Program-made: the position numbers and the translations under genes | Notes under the pieces: generated by a model | Seen by the model: the letters and a program-made list of their open reading frames with translations, nothing else | Databases searched by the model: none | Told to the model about the DNA's origin: nothing | Shown here: piece by piece, positions 25,901 to 33,252 of the stretch | Position numbering within the stretch: position 1 is the stretch's first letter | Layout: each line of letters starts with the position of its first letter | Assembly (NCBI GenBank): GCA_028290405.1 | Contig: JAQGJX010000128.1 | Location: forward strand, 1-47,564 | Direction of reading: 5' to 3' | From: Hyphomicrobiales bacterium | GTDB taxonomy: Bacteria; Pseudomonadota; Alphaproteobacteria; Rhizobiales; Beijerinckiaceae | DNA length: 47,564 nt

Positions 25901-27088
25901 CTAGCGCTCCTGCAAGGCGAAGCGGCGATTGAACAGGTTCATCGCCGCCGAGGTGAGGAGAGAGAGCGCGAGGTAGACCGCCATGGTGATGCTGATGACC
26001 TGCACGGCCGCGCCGGTCTGGTTCAGCACCGTGCCGGCGAACACCTGAACGAGGTCCGGGTAGCCGATGAAGACGGCCAGCGACGAGTTTTTCGTCAGGT
26101 TGAGATATTGGTTGGTCAGCGGCGGCACGATCACCCGCATGGCCTGCGGCACGACGACCAGCCGCAGCGACAGGCCGCGGGTGAGGCCAAGCGCGGAGGC
26201 CGCCTCCGTCTGCCCGCGCGAGACGGACACGATGCCCGCGCGCACAATCTCGGCGATGAACGCCGCGGTGTAGAGCGAGAGCCCCAGAAGCAGCGCGACG
26301 AACTCGGGAAACACCCGCACGCCGCCCTGGAAGTTAAACCCCCGCAGCTCCGGAAAGCTCCAGGTCAGCGGCGCCCCGGCCAGGGCGAACACCAGCAGCG
26401 GCAATCCGATCACCAGCGCCAGAGACGGCCAGAGCACAGGCGCGCCCACGCCCGTGGCGGCCCGCCGTCGCGCCGACCACAGGCGCAGCGCGATGGTTCC
26501 CGCAATCCCCGCCCCCAGCGCCGCCAGGGCCCATTCGGCGCCGGGACCGAACATCGGCTCGGGCAGGAACAGGCCGCGGTTGTTGACCCAAGCGCCCGCC
26601 GGCAGCGCCAGCGACTGGCGCGGTCCCGGCAAGGGCTTGAGCACCGCGTTGTACCAGAACAGCAATTGCAACAGCAGCGGCGTGTTGCGGATCACCTCGA
26701 CGTAAATGGTCGCGAGCCGCGCCACGATCCAGTTGCCCGACAACCGCGCGACGCCGATCGCAAAGCCCAGCACGGTCGCGAACAAAACGCCGAACGCCGC
26801 CACCAGCAACGTGTTCAGCAGGCCCACGACGAACGCGCGGCCATAGGTGGAGCCCGACGAGGAATATTGAACGAGCGTCTGGTTGATGTCGAAGCCCGAC
26901 GGGCGGTTCCAGAACGAGAAATCCGTCGGAACGCCGCGCGCGCGCATGTTCTCGACCGCGTTGTCGAAGGCGCTCCACGCCAGCCAGCCGATCAGCGCCA
27001 GCATGAGGGCCTGCCACGCCGCCGCGCGCAGCGTCTCCGCACGCAGAAAGGGCGTGCGGGGCGGCTGGACCTGCGAGGCGTCGCTCAT
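25901..27088 (-). CDS. aapQ: Amino-acid ABC transporter permease AapQ
   Basis: A 395-residue inner-membrane permease. It has an N-terminal hydrophobic helix (about 25-45), a periplasmic stretch, then the HisM/GlnP-type domain with contact loop EAASALGLTRG and PQAMRVIVPP near the C-terminus. Its large extra loop between helices is typical of AapQ/BztB. It is 13 bases downstream of aapJ. Confidence 0.93.
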   Translation of the reverse strand: MSDASQVQPPRTPFLRAETLRAAAWQALMLALIGWLAWSAFDNAVENMRARGVPTDFSFWNRPSGFDINQTLVQYSSSGSTYGRAFVVGLLNTLLVAAFGVLFATVLGFAIGVARLSGNWIVARLATIYVEVIRNTPLLLQLLFWYNAVLKPLPGPRQSLALPAGAWVNNRGLFLPEPMFGPGAEWALAALGAGIAGTIALRLWSARRRAATGVGAPVLWPSLALVIGLPLLVFALAGAPLTWSFPELRGFNFQGGVRVFPEFVALLLGLSLYTAAFIAEIVRAGIVSVSRGQTEAASALGLTRGLSLRLVVVPQAMRVIVPPLTNQYLNLTKNSSLAVFIGYPDLVQVFAGTVLNQTGAAVQVISITMAVYLALSLLTSAAMNLFNRRFALQER

Positions 27089-27101
27089 CGGCGGGCTTTT
27101 G

Positions 27102-28142
27102 TCAGCGCACGGGCGGCGCGAACTGCAACCCGCCCTTGTTCCACAGGTTGTTGAGGCCGCGCTTGATCTTCAGGCGCGAGCCCTCGCCCACGTTGCGGTT
27201 GAACGACTCGCCGTAATTGCCCACGTGCTGGACGATGCGATAGGCCCAGTCGGGCGTCAGCCCCAGGGCCTTGCCGAAGTCGCCCTCGGCTCCCAGCAGG
27301 CGGCGCACCTCAGGGTTGGGGGATTTCAGCTTCTCGTCCAGGTTGGCCTTGGTGACGCCAAGCTCCTCGGCGTTCAGCATGGCGTAATGGGCCCACTTCA
27401 CGATGTTGAACCATTGGTCGTCGCCCTGTCGCACGGACGGGCCCAGCGGCTCCTTGGAGATCACTTCGGGCAGCACCACGTGTTCGTCGGCGTTCACCAG
27501 CTTCAGGCGCTCAGCGTACAGGCCGGAGGCGTCCGTCGTGTAGGCGTCGCAGCGGCCGGAATCGTAGGCCTTCACGGCCTCGTTGGACGTCGCGAAGGCC
27601 ACCACCTCGTACTTCATGTTGTTGCTGCGGAAATAGTCCGCGAGGTTCAGTTCCGTCGTGGTGCCCTGCTGCACGCAGATCGACGCCCCCGACAGTTCAA
27701 GCGCGGACGAGACGTTGAGCTTCTTGCGGACCATGAAGCCCTGCCCGTCGTAGTAATTGATCCCCGTCCACAAGAGGCCGAGTTCGGCCTCGCGCGATTG
27801 CGTCCATGTGCCGTTGCGGGCCAGCACGTCGATCTCGCCGGTTTGCAGCGCCGTGAACCGGTCCTTGGCGGTGAGGGGGATGAACTTCACCTTGTTGGGG
27901 TCGTTGAAAATCGCCGCCGAGACCGCCCGGCAGAGGTCCACGTCGAGGCCCGCCCAGGTTCCCTTGTCGTCCGGCATGCCGAAGCCGGCCAGCCCGGGAT
28001 TGGAGCCGCAGGAGATGAACCCGCGCGACTTCACCTGCTCCAGCGTCCTGGCGACCTGCGCCTGCGCGCTCGCGGCGGAGGTCGCGGCGGTCAGGATGGC
28101 GGCGGCGACGGAGGCCAGGAGGGCGGTTCGGGTGATTTTCAT
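27102..28142 (-). CDS. aapJ: General L-amino-acid-binding periplasmic protein AapJ
   Basis: A 346-residue periplasmic binding protein of the AapJ/BztA type. The signal peptide is clear (about 1-26, ending SAASAQ). The mature protein begins with the conserved TLEQVKSRGFISCGSNPGLAGF, then GLDVDLCRAVSAAIF and TALQTGEIDVLARN. It is first in the operon and has a promoter-like sequence about 50-85 bases upstream. It is divergent from metC. Confidence 0.95.
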   Translation of the reverse strand: MKITRTALLASVAAAILTAATSAASAQAQVARTLEQVKSRGFISCGSNPGLAGFGMPDDKGTWAGLDVDLCRAVSAAIFNDPNKVKFIPLTAKDRFTALQTGEIDVLARNGTWTQSREAELGLLWTGINYYDGQGFMVRKKLNVSSALELSGASICVQQGTTTELNLADYFRSNNMKYEVVAFATSNEAVKAYDSGRCDAYTTDASGLYAERLKLVNADEHVVLPEVISKEPLGPSVRQGDDQWFNIVKWAHYAMLNAEELGVTKANLDEKLKSPNPEVRRLLGAEGDFGKALGLTPDWAYRIVQHVGNYGESFNRNVGEGSRLKIKRGLNNLWNKGGLQFAPPVR

Positions 28143-28198
28143 CTCGGGCTCCGGATCGTCAGGTTACCGGCGGTTTTCCGCCAACGTCAGCTGTGCGT

Positions 28199-28228
28199 AT
28201 CACACATGCATTCGCGCGGCATGGTCAA
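28199..28228 (-). promoter_or_regulatory. Putative housekeeping promoter of aapJQMP
   Basis: On the minus strand TTGACC (28223-28228), an 18-base spacer and TGTGAT (28199-28204) resemble a sigma-70-type promoter, giving a leader of about 50 bases. A short GGCGG-TTTT-CCGCC stem at 28169-28182 lies within that leader. Confidence 0.35.
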
Positions 28229-28349
28229 GCGCTCATTGGAACACCGCATGCGGGATTCCCGTTCAGATCGCCCTGCCCGCCAGCCTTGACGCGCCGCCCC
28301 GGCGCCCGCAGTTTGCGCCGCCTCAGGCGCCCTCCAGAACCGGCTCGCA

Positions 28350-29543
28350 ATGTCAGACCTCGATCCAGAAACCCGCAAGACGCTCCGCCCGCGCACCCGG
28401 CTGGTCTACGCCGGGCGCAAGCCGGAAGAGCAGTTCGGCTACGTCAACACCCCCATCTATCGCGGCTCCACGGTGCTCTCCCCAACGGCCGCCGACCTGC
28501 GCCGGGGCGACGCGCGCTTCACGTATGGGACCGAGGGCACCCCCACTACGGAAGCGCTGGAGACGGCGTGGAGCGAGCTGGCGGGGGCCGCCGGAACGGT
28601 GCTGGTTCCCACCGGGCTTGCGGCGATCGCCCTTGCGCTGATGACGGCGCTGAGCGCGGGCGACCATCTGCTCGTGACCGATTCCGCCTATCGCCCCACC
28701 CGCCGCTTCTGCGACGGCTATCTGAAGCGCATGAACGTCGAGACGGAGTATTACGACCCCACGCTGGGCGCGGGCGTCGCGACGCTGATGCGCCCCAACA
28801 CCCGTGCGATTCTGGTCGAGGCGCCCGGCTCGCAAACGTTCGAGATGCAGGACGTGCCCGCCATCGCGGACGTCGCGCACGCCCACGGCGCCTGCGTCAT
28901 CATGGACAACACCTGGGCGACGCCGCTTTTCTTTCCCCCCCACGCGCGCGGCGTCGACCTCGCGATCGAGGCGGGCACCAAGTATCTGTCCGGGCATTCG
29001 GACCTGATGCTGGGCCTCGTTTCCGCCAACGAGGCGTGGAACGGGCGGCTGCGCGAGACCTATGGGCTCTTCGCCATGAACGCCGGGCCGGAGGATTGCT
29101 TCCTCGCCCTGCGCGGCCTGCGCACGCTGGAATTGCGCCTGCGCGAAGCCGAGCGCCAGGGCCTCGCCATGGCGAACTGGTTCATGACGCGCCCGGAGGT
29201 GAAGGACGTGCTTCACCCCGCCCTGCCGCACGACCCCGGCCACGCAATCTGGAAGCGCGACTTCCTGGGCTCCAGCGGCCTGTTCTCGGTCATCCTCCAC
29301 CCTGTCTCGCAGGCGGCCGTGGACGCTTTTCTCGATTCGCTCCAGCTGTTCGGCATGGGCTATTCGTGGGGCGGCTACGAAAGCCTCGTCATCCCGTTCG
29401 ACTGCTCGCGCTACCGCACGGCGACGCACTGGTCCCCCGGCGGCCCCGGCCTGCGCTTCCAGATCGGCCTCGAAGACGTGGCGGACCTGCAGGCGGACCT
29501 CGAGCGCGCGTTCGCCGTGATGGTTGAAGCGGCGGGGAAGTAG
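28350..29543 (+). CDS. metC: Cystathionine beta-lyase MetC
   Basis: A PLP enzyme of 397 residues that splits cystathionine to homocysteine, pyruvate and ammonia. Cys/Met-metabolism family features: RFTYGTEGTPTTEALE near the N-terminus, DNTWATPLF, and the PLP-binding Lys211 in EAGTKYLSGHSD. The C-terminus has GYSWGGYESL, where the WGGYESL block is typical of MetC in alphaproteobacteria. It runs divergently from aapJ over 207 bp. Some family members are gamma-synthases or desulfurases, but the match to MetC is strong. Confidence 0.93.
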   Translation: MSDLDPETRKTLRPRTRLVYAGRKPEEQFGYVNTPIYRGSTVLSPTAADLRRGDARFTYGTEGTPTTEALETAWSELAGAAGTVLVPTGLAAIALALMTALSAGDHLLVTDSAYRPTRRFCDGYLKRMNVETEYYDPTLGAGVATLMRPNTRAILVEAPGSQTFEMQDVPAIADVAHAHGACVIMDNTWATPLFFPPHARGVDLAIEAGTKYLSGHSDLMLGLVSANEAWNGRLRETYGLFAMNAGPEDCFLALRGLRTLELRLREAERQGLAMANWFMTRPEVKDVLHPALPHDPGHAIWKRDFLGSSGLFSVILHPVSQAAVDAFLDSLQLFGMGYSWGGYESLVIPFDCSRYRTATHWSPGGPGLRFQIGLEDVADLQADLERAFAVMVEAAGK

Positions 29544-29549
29544 CGGGTA

Positions 29550-29700
29550 GGGCAATAGGCAATTGGCAGGTAGGCAGTAGGCCCCTGCCCGACTGTCGCC
29601 CGCGCGCTCGATCCCTGTCGTGGCCCTCACTTCGCGAGGGGGGAGCGCCTCTGACCCTCCCCCTGCCGCCTACGGCCTACTGCCTACTGCCTATTCGCCC
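29550..29700. repeat. Inverted clusters of TAGGCAG-type heptamers
   Basis: After metC, the left cluster (29550-29584) reads as GGCAATAGGCAATTGGCAGG, then TAGGCAGTAGGC. The right cluster (29666-29700) carries the complementary CCTACTGCCTACTGCCTATT. The arms form an imperfect inverted repeat around about 80 bp without coding signal. The units are degenerate seven-base repeats, unlike CRISPR. Confidence 0.65.
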
Positions 29701-29763
29701 CCCGCACGTCACTAGCCTCCCTCGCCAATTCTCGTGTAAAGCCAGCCCGACCAAGGAGTCCCG

Positions 29764-30477
29764 ATGTCCGCCCGCCCCGTTCTCTTCCTCCTGCCCGGCC
29801 TGCTTTGCGACGAAACTGTTTTTGCGCCGCAAGTAGAGGCGTTGTCCGGCGCTTACGACGTGCGGGTCGCCGATTTCCAGGGCTTCTCGACGATGAAGGA
29901 CATGGCCCAGCACGTGCTGGACCGCGCCCCGGCGCGCTTCTCGGTGGCGGGCTTCTCCATGGGCGGGCGCGTCGCCCTCCAGATCATGGCCATGGCCCCC
30001 GAGCGAATCGAGCGCTTCTGCGTGTTCGACACCGGCACGGGCCCGCTGGCGCCCGGCGAGCCGGCGAAGCGGCAGGAGATCATTGATCTGGCCTGGCGCG
30101 AGGGCATGGAAGGGCTGGCGGCCTCCTGGCTGCCGCCCATGGTGCATCCGCGCCGCCGCACGGACGAGGCGTTCATGGCGCCGCTCAGGGCGATGGTGCT
30201 GCGCGCCACCCCGTCTATCCACGAGGGCCAGATCCGCGCGCTGGTGAACCGCGCCGACGCGCGCCCGGTGCTGCCGACCATCCGCTGCCCCACGCTGATC
30301 GCCTGCGGCCGCGAGGACGAATGGAGCCCGCCGGCCCAGCACGAGGCGATGGCCGCAGCTATCCCGGGCGCGAAGCTCGTGGTGATCGAGGACAGCGGCC
30401 ACTTCCTGCCGCTGGAGCAGCCGGAAGCCTTCACGCAGGCTCTGAGGGACTGGATGGCGGCGCCGGTGAGCCGTTGA
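29764..30477 (+). CDS. Alpha/beta hydrolase
   Basis: A 237-residue alpha/beta hydrolase with a PGLLCDETVF oxyanion region, nucleophile elbow GFSMGG (Ser65), and the terminal catalytic His in EDSGHFLPLEQPE. It is shorter than many relatives because the lid is small. Substrate unknown. GGAG lies about six bases upstream of the ATG. It stands alone between a repeat and the KGG stress gene. Confidence 0.87.
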   Translation: MSARPVLFLLPGLLCDETVFAPQVEALSGAYDVRVADFQGFSTMKDMAQHVLDRAPARFSVAGFSMGGRVALQIMAMAPERIERFCVFDTGTGPLAPGEPAKRQEIIDLAWREGMEGLAASWLPPMVHPRRRTDEAFMAPLRAMVLRATPSIHEGQIRALVNRADARPVLPTIRCPTLIACGREDEWSPPAQHEAMAAAIPGAKLVVIEDSGHFLPLEQPEAFTQALRDWMAAPVSR

Positions 30478-30525
30478 TCTTGCAAACAGAGCCCTCACCT
30501 AAGCTTGCACCTTGATTTCAATAGG

Positions 30526-30550
30526 GGAACCTCCTTCCAAAGCCATAGTT
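30526..30550 (+). promoter_or_regulatory. EcfG-type general stress promoter
   Basis: GGAAC, 16 bases, then AGTT resembles the alphaproteobacterial EcfG consensus GGAAC-N16/17-CGTT with one mismatch. It lies about 80 bases upstream of a KGG stress-protein gene, a type of gene expected under EcfG control. Confidence 0.5.
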
Positions 30551-30630
30551 ACCAAGACACCCAGCGCATGCTGGAACCGGGGCGCGTAGGTTCATGCCAG
30601 TGCCGCGCCCGCGTTCAGAAGGTGTCGGAC

Positions 30631-30984
30631 ATGGTTCAGAGCGAACGAAAGACGACTGCCGCGCGCTCCACCCGCGGCTTCGCATCGATGGATCGGGAGA
30701 AGCAGCGCGAAATCGCCAGCAAGGGCGGACGCAGCGTGCCCAGCGACAAGCGCAGCTTCTCGCAAAACCGCGAACTCGCCGCCGAGGCGGGTCGCAAGGG
30801 CGGCCAGAGCGTGGCGCCTGAAAACCGCTCGTTCTCGCAGGATCGACACCTTGCGGCGGAGGCGGGCCGCAAAGGCGGCCAGAGCGTCCACGCCGAAAAC
30901 CGCAGCTTCTCGCGCGACAGGGAGTTGGCGGCGGACGCGGGCCGCAAGGGCGGGTCCTCGACCTCGGGCGCCGAAAACAACTGA
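30631..30984 (+). CDS. KGG-repeat general stress protein
   Basis: A very hydrophilic 117-residue protein with four KGG repeats: SKGGRSV near residue 31, then RKGGQSV, RKGGQSV and RKGGSST about 27 residues apart, each preceded by an RSFSxxRELAAEAG-type helix. This resembles GsiB/ConE-like desiccation and stress proteins. The start MDREKQREIASKGG pattern is usual. The ATG at 30631 follows an AAGG site; a GTG nine bases earlier is possible. The EcfG-like promoter upstream supports stress induction. Confidence 0.88.
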   Translation: MVQSERKTTAARSTRGFASMDREKQREIASKGGRSVPSDKRSFSQNRELAAEAGRKGGQSVAPENRSFSQDRHLAAEAGRKGGQSVHAENRSFSRDRELAADAGRKGGSSTSGAENN

Positions 30985-31065
30985 ACGGCGCAGGCTGGCG
31001 GCCAGGGCTAGCGCATGAGCGCCCCGGCCAGCCATGATCCCCCACCGTTCGTTTGACCGCCGCGG

Positions 31066-31089
31066 GGGCGTCTCATAAATGAGACGCCC
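31066..31089. terminator. Perfect 10-bp hairpin between the KGG and Bug genes
   Basis: GGGCGTCTCA-TAAA-TGAGACGCCC is a perfect stem in the 146-bp gap. It has no T tract. It could terminate the KGG transcript or be an operator for the following gene, whose start is about 40 bases further on. Confidence 0.45.
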
Positions 31090-31130
31090 GACTGTTCAGC
31101 TCGGCGGAAACACGACGTGAGGGGGAACGA

Positions 31131-32108
31131 GTGCTCAAGAACCTGCAACGCGCCTGCATCGCGGGCTTCATGGCGGCGGCCGCGTGCGCCGCAAGTCTGG
31201 CTCACGCGCAAGAGGCCTATCCGCGCCAGGTGATCAACTTCATCTGCGCCTTCCCGGCCGGCAGCGGCGCGGACGTGCTGGTGCGGTTCTGGGCCAACAA
31301 GCTCGCGCCCATCGCTGGCGCGACGATCGTGGTGCAGAACAAGCCCGGCGCCATGGCCAACATCGCCGCCGAGTTCACCGCGCGCTCGAAGCCGGACGGC
31401 TACAACATCCTGATCCATGCCGGCAGCAGCATTGCGGGCAACATGCACGTGTTCAAGAACCCGCCCATGGACGTGGTCAAGGAACTGAAGGTCGTCGCGA
31501 CGCTGAGCCGGCATTCGTACATGCTGATCGTGGGCAAGAACAGCCCGCACAAGTCGTTGCAGGACCTCACGGCGGCCCTGAAGACGAAGGGCGAGAAGGC
31601 CAGCTACGGCACGTCCAACACGTCGTCGTTCATCATTGGCGAACTGTACAAGCGCAACGCGGGCCTCAAGGTCGTGCAGGTGAACTACCGCACCAGCGCC
31701 GACTTCGTGAACGACCTGACGAGCGGCGCCATCGATTTCGCCGTGGTGGACTCCATCGCGGGCATTTCGCTCGACAAGCAGGGCCACTGGAAGATGCTGG
31801 CGGTCGGCTCGGGCGAGCGCATGGCGTCCACGCCCGACTTGCCGACGTTCGCCGACGGCGGCACGCCGGGAATCGACGTGGTCACCTGGTGGGGCGCGAT
31901 GGCGCCGGCCGCCACTCCGCAGCCCATCGTCGAAAAGATTCACGCCTGGTTCAACGAGGCGATGAAATCTCCCGAGACCGTGGAGTTCCTGAAGGCGCAA
32001 GGCAACGACGTTTATCCAACGTCCATCGCCGAAGGCGCCGGACAACTCTCCCGCTCCGAGAAGCAGTGGAAGGAACTCGTGGAGCTCGCAAAGGTCGAGA
32101 AGCTCTGA
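31131..32108 (+). CDS. Bug-family tripartite-tricarboxylate-type substrate-binding protein
   Basis: A 325-residue periplasmic protein. A signal peptide ends at about residue 26 (LAHAQ), followed by YPRQVINFICAFPAGSGADVLVRF, which is the Bug/TctC pattern where a glycine-rich loop grips a carboxylate. It uses a GTG start after GAGGGGG. No TctA or TctB membrane genes are nearby, so it either borrows a distant transporter or serves as a sensor. Ligand unknown. Confidence 0.9.
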   Translation: MLKNLQRACIAGFMAAAACAASLAHAQEAYPRQVINFICAFPAGSGADVLVRFWANKLAPIAGATIVVQNKPGAMANIAAEFTARSKPDGYNILIHAGSSIAGNMHVFKNPPMDVVKELKVVATLSRHSYMLIVGKNSPHKSLQDLTAALKTKGEKASYGTSNTSSFIIGELYKRNAGLKVVQVNYRTSADFVNDLTSGAIDFAVVDSIAGISLDKQGHWKMLAVGSGERMASTPDLPTFADGGTPGIDVVTWWGAMAPAATPQPIVEKIHAWFNEAMKSPETVEFLKAQGNDVYPTSIAEGAGQLSRSEKQWKELVELAKVEKL

Positions 32109-32121
32109 ACGCCTGACGCGT

Positions 32122-32154
32122 CGTCTCCGCCCCGCGTCATGCGCGGCGGAGACG
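32122..32154. terminator. Stem-loop between convergent Bug-type genes
   Basis: CGTCTCCGCC and GGCGGAGACG form a perfect 10-bp stem around 13 bases. It fills the 51-bp gap between the two convergent genes and can serve both, although no T tract is present. Confidence 0.5.
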
Positions 32155-32159
32155 GCGGC

Positions 32160-33188
32160 TCACTTCTCGCGGGAGACGATTTTCTGCACCCGCGCCTTCT
32201 GTTCCGGGGTCACCTGAGCCACCACTTTCAGCGCGTTTTGCAACGTGCTCTCGGGATCGAGATATTCGATGATGCGCTCGGAGCGCTCGCCGTCCGCGAT
32301 GAGTTGCGGATTGTGCAGGACCTCCTTCACGACGCCCTGCAGGTAGGCGAGGCGCGCCTTGGGCATGCCGGGCGGCAGGATCATCACGCGGCCCAGATCC
32401 TCCACGCCGGAGTGGAAGTCGAACAGCCATTGGGCGTCCGCGTCGAGCGGCATCGCCTCGTGGATCGTGGGTTTATCCTGGAACCAACGCGACTTCTTGC
32501 GCGCCATGGTGGCCAGCGCCACGAGCTGCCCGGCCTTCACGAAATTGTTGGCGGAGGATTCGGGGATGTACACCGCGTCCATCTCGCCCTTGGTGACCGC
32601 CAAGGCCGCCTGGTTGCTGCCCGTGTAGCCCGCCACGATCTGGCAATCGAGCTTCAGCGCCGTGCAGGCGAACGCCGCGCCGTTGCCCAGCCCGTCCGAC
32701 GGGCCGCTGGCGCCCCATTGCAGCTTGCGGCCCGCGCTCGCGATGTCCTTGACGGTCCTGAACGGCGACTCCGGTCCCACGAGCCAGATGCCGGGAGGGG
32801 CGCCGACGGTGGCCAGGTAGTCGAACTTCGCGAGATCGAACCGTAGTCCCGGCTGCTCGGTGATCTGCGCGAACGCCGCTGAGGTGCCGTTGGCGAACGA
32901 CATCGTGAGCCCGTCGGGCGTCGCCACGTAAAGGCGGTTGAGGGAGCTGATGCCGCCCGCCCCCGGCTGGTTCTCCACCACGACGGTCGCGTCGAGCGCG
33001 CGGGTGAGATAGGGGGCGATCAGGCGCGCATAGATGTCGTAGCCCCCGCCCGTGCCGGAGCCGACCACGAGCCGCACGGTCTTGCCGTGGAAGAACTGCT
33101 TCTCGGCGTCCTGCGCGCTGGCTGGCGCCGCCCCCAGCAGGCACGCCAGTCCAAACGCAAGCTGTGTGCGAAGACGCATCGCGCCCAT
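32160..33188 (-). CDS. Second Bug-family substrate-binding protein
   Basis: A 342-residue periplasmic protein. A signal peptide ends at about residue 25 (APASAQ). The Bug pattern follows as KTVRLVVGSGTGGGYDIYARLIAPYL, then NQPGAGGISSLNRLY. It is clearly diverged from the neighbour at 31131-32108, so it is not a recent duplicate. The start at 33188 is preceded by GGGAGG; a longer frame upstream is less likely. Again no membrane subunits are nearby. Ligand unknown. Confidence 0.9.
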   Translation of the reverse strand: MGAMRLRTQLAFGLACLLGAAPASAQDAEKQFFHGKTVRLVVGSGTGGGYDIYARLIAPYLTRALDATVVVENQPGAGGISSLNRLYVATPDGLTMSFANGTSAAFAQITEQPGLRFDLAKFDYLATVGAPPGIWLVGPESPFRTVKDIASAGRKLQWGASGPSDGLGNGAAFACTALKLDCQIVAGYTGSNQAALAVTKGEMDAVYIPESSANNFVKAGQLVALATMARKKSRWFQDKPTIHEAMPLDADAQWLFDFHSGVEDLGRVMILPPGMPKARLAYLQGVVKEVLHNPQLIADGERSERIIEYLDPESTLQNALKVVAQVTPEQKARVQKIVSREK

Positions 33189-33252
33189 GAGCCAACCTCC
33201 CCGATGTCGTTGAGGGAAATCTGCGCCCATTCGCGGCGTTCGACAAGCCGCC

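Noticed and set aside
29550-29700. Possible CRISPR array
   Set aside because: The units are only seven bases long, degenerate, and without regular spacers or cas genes.
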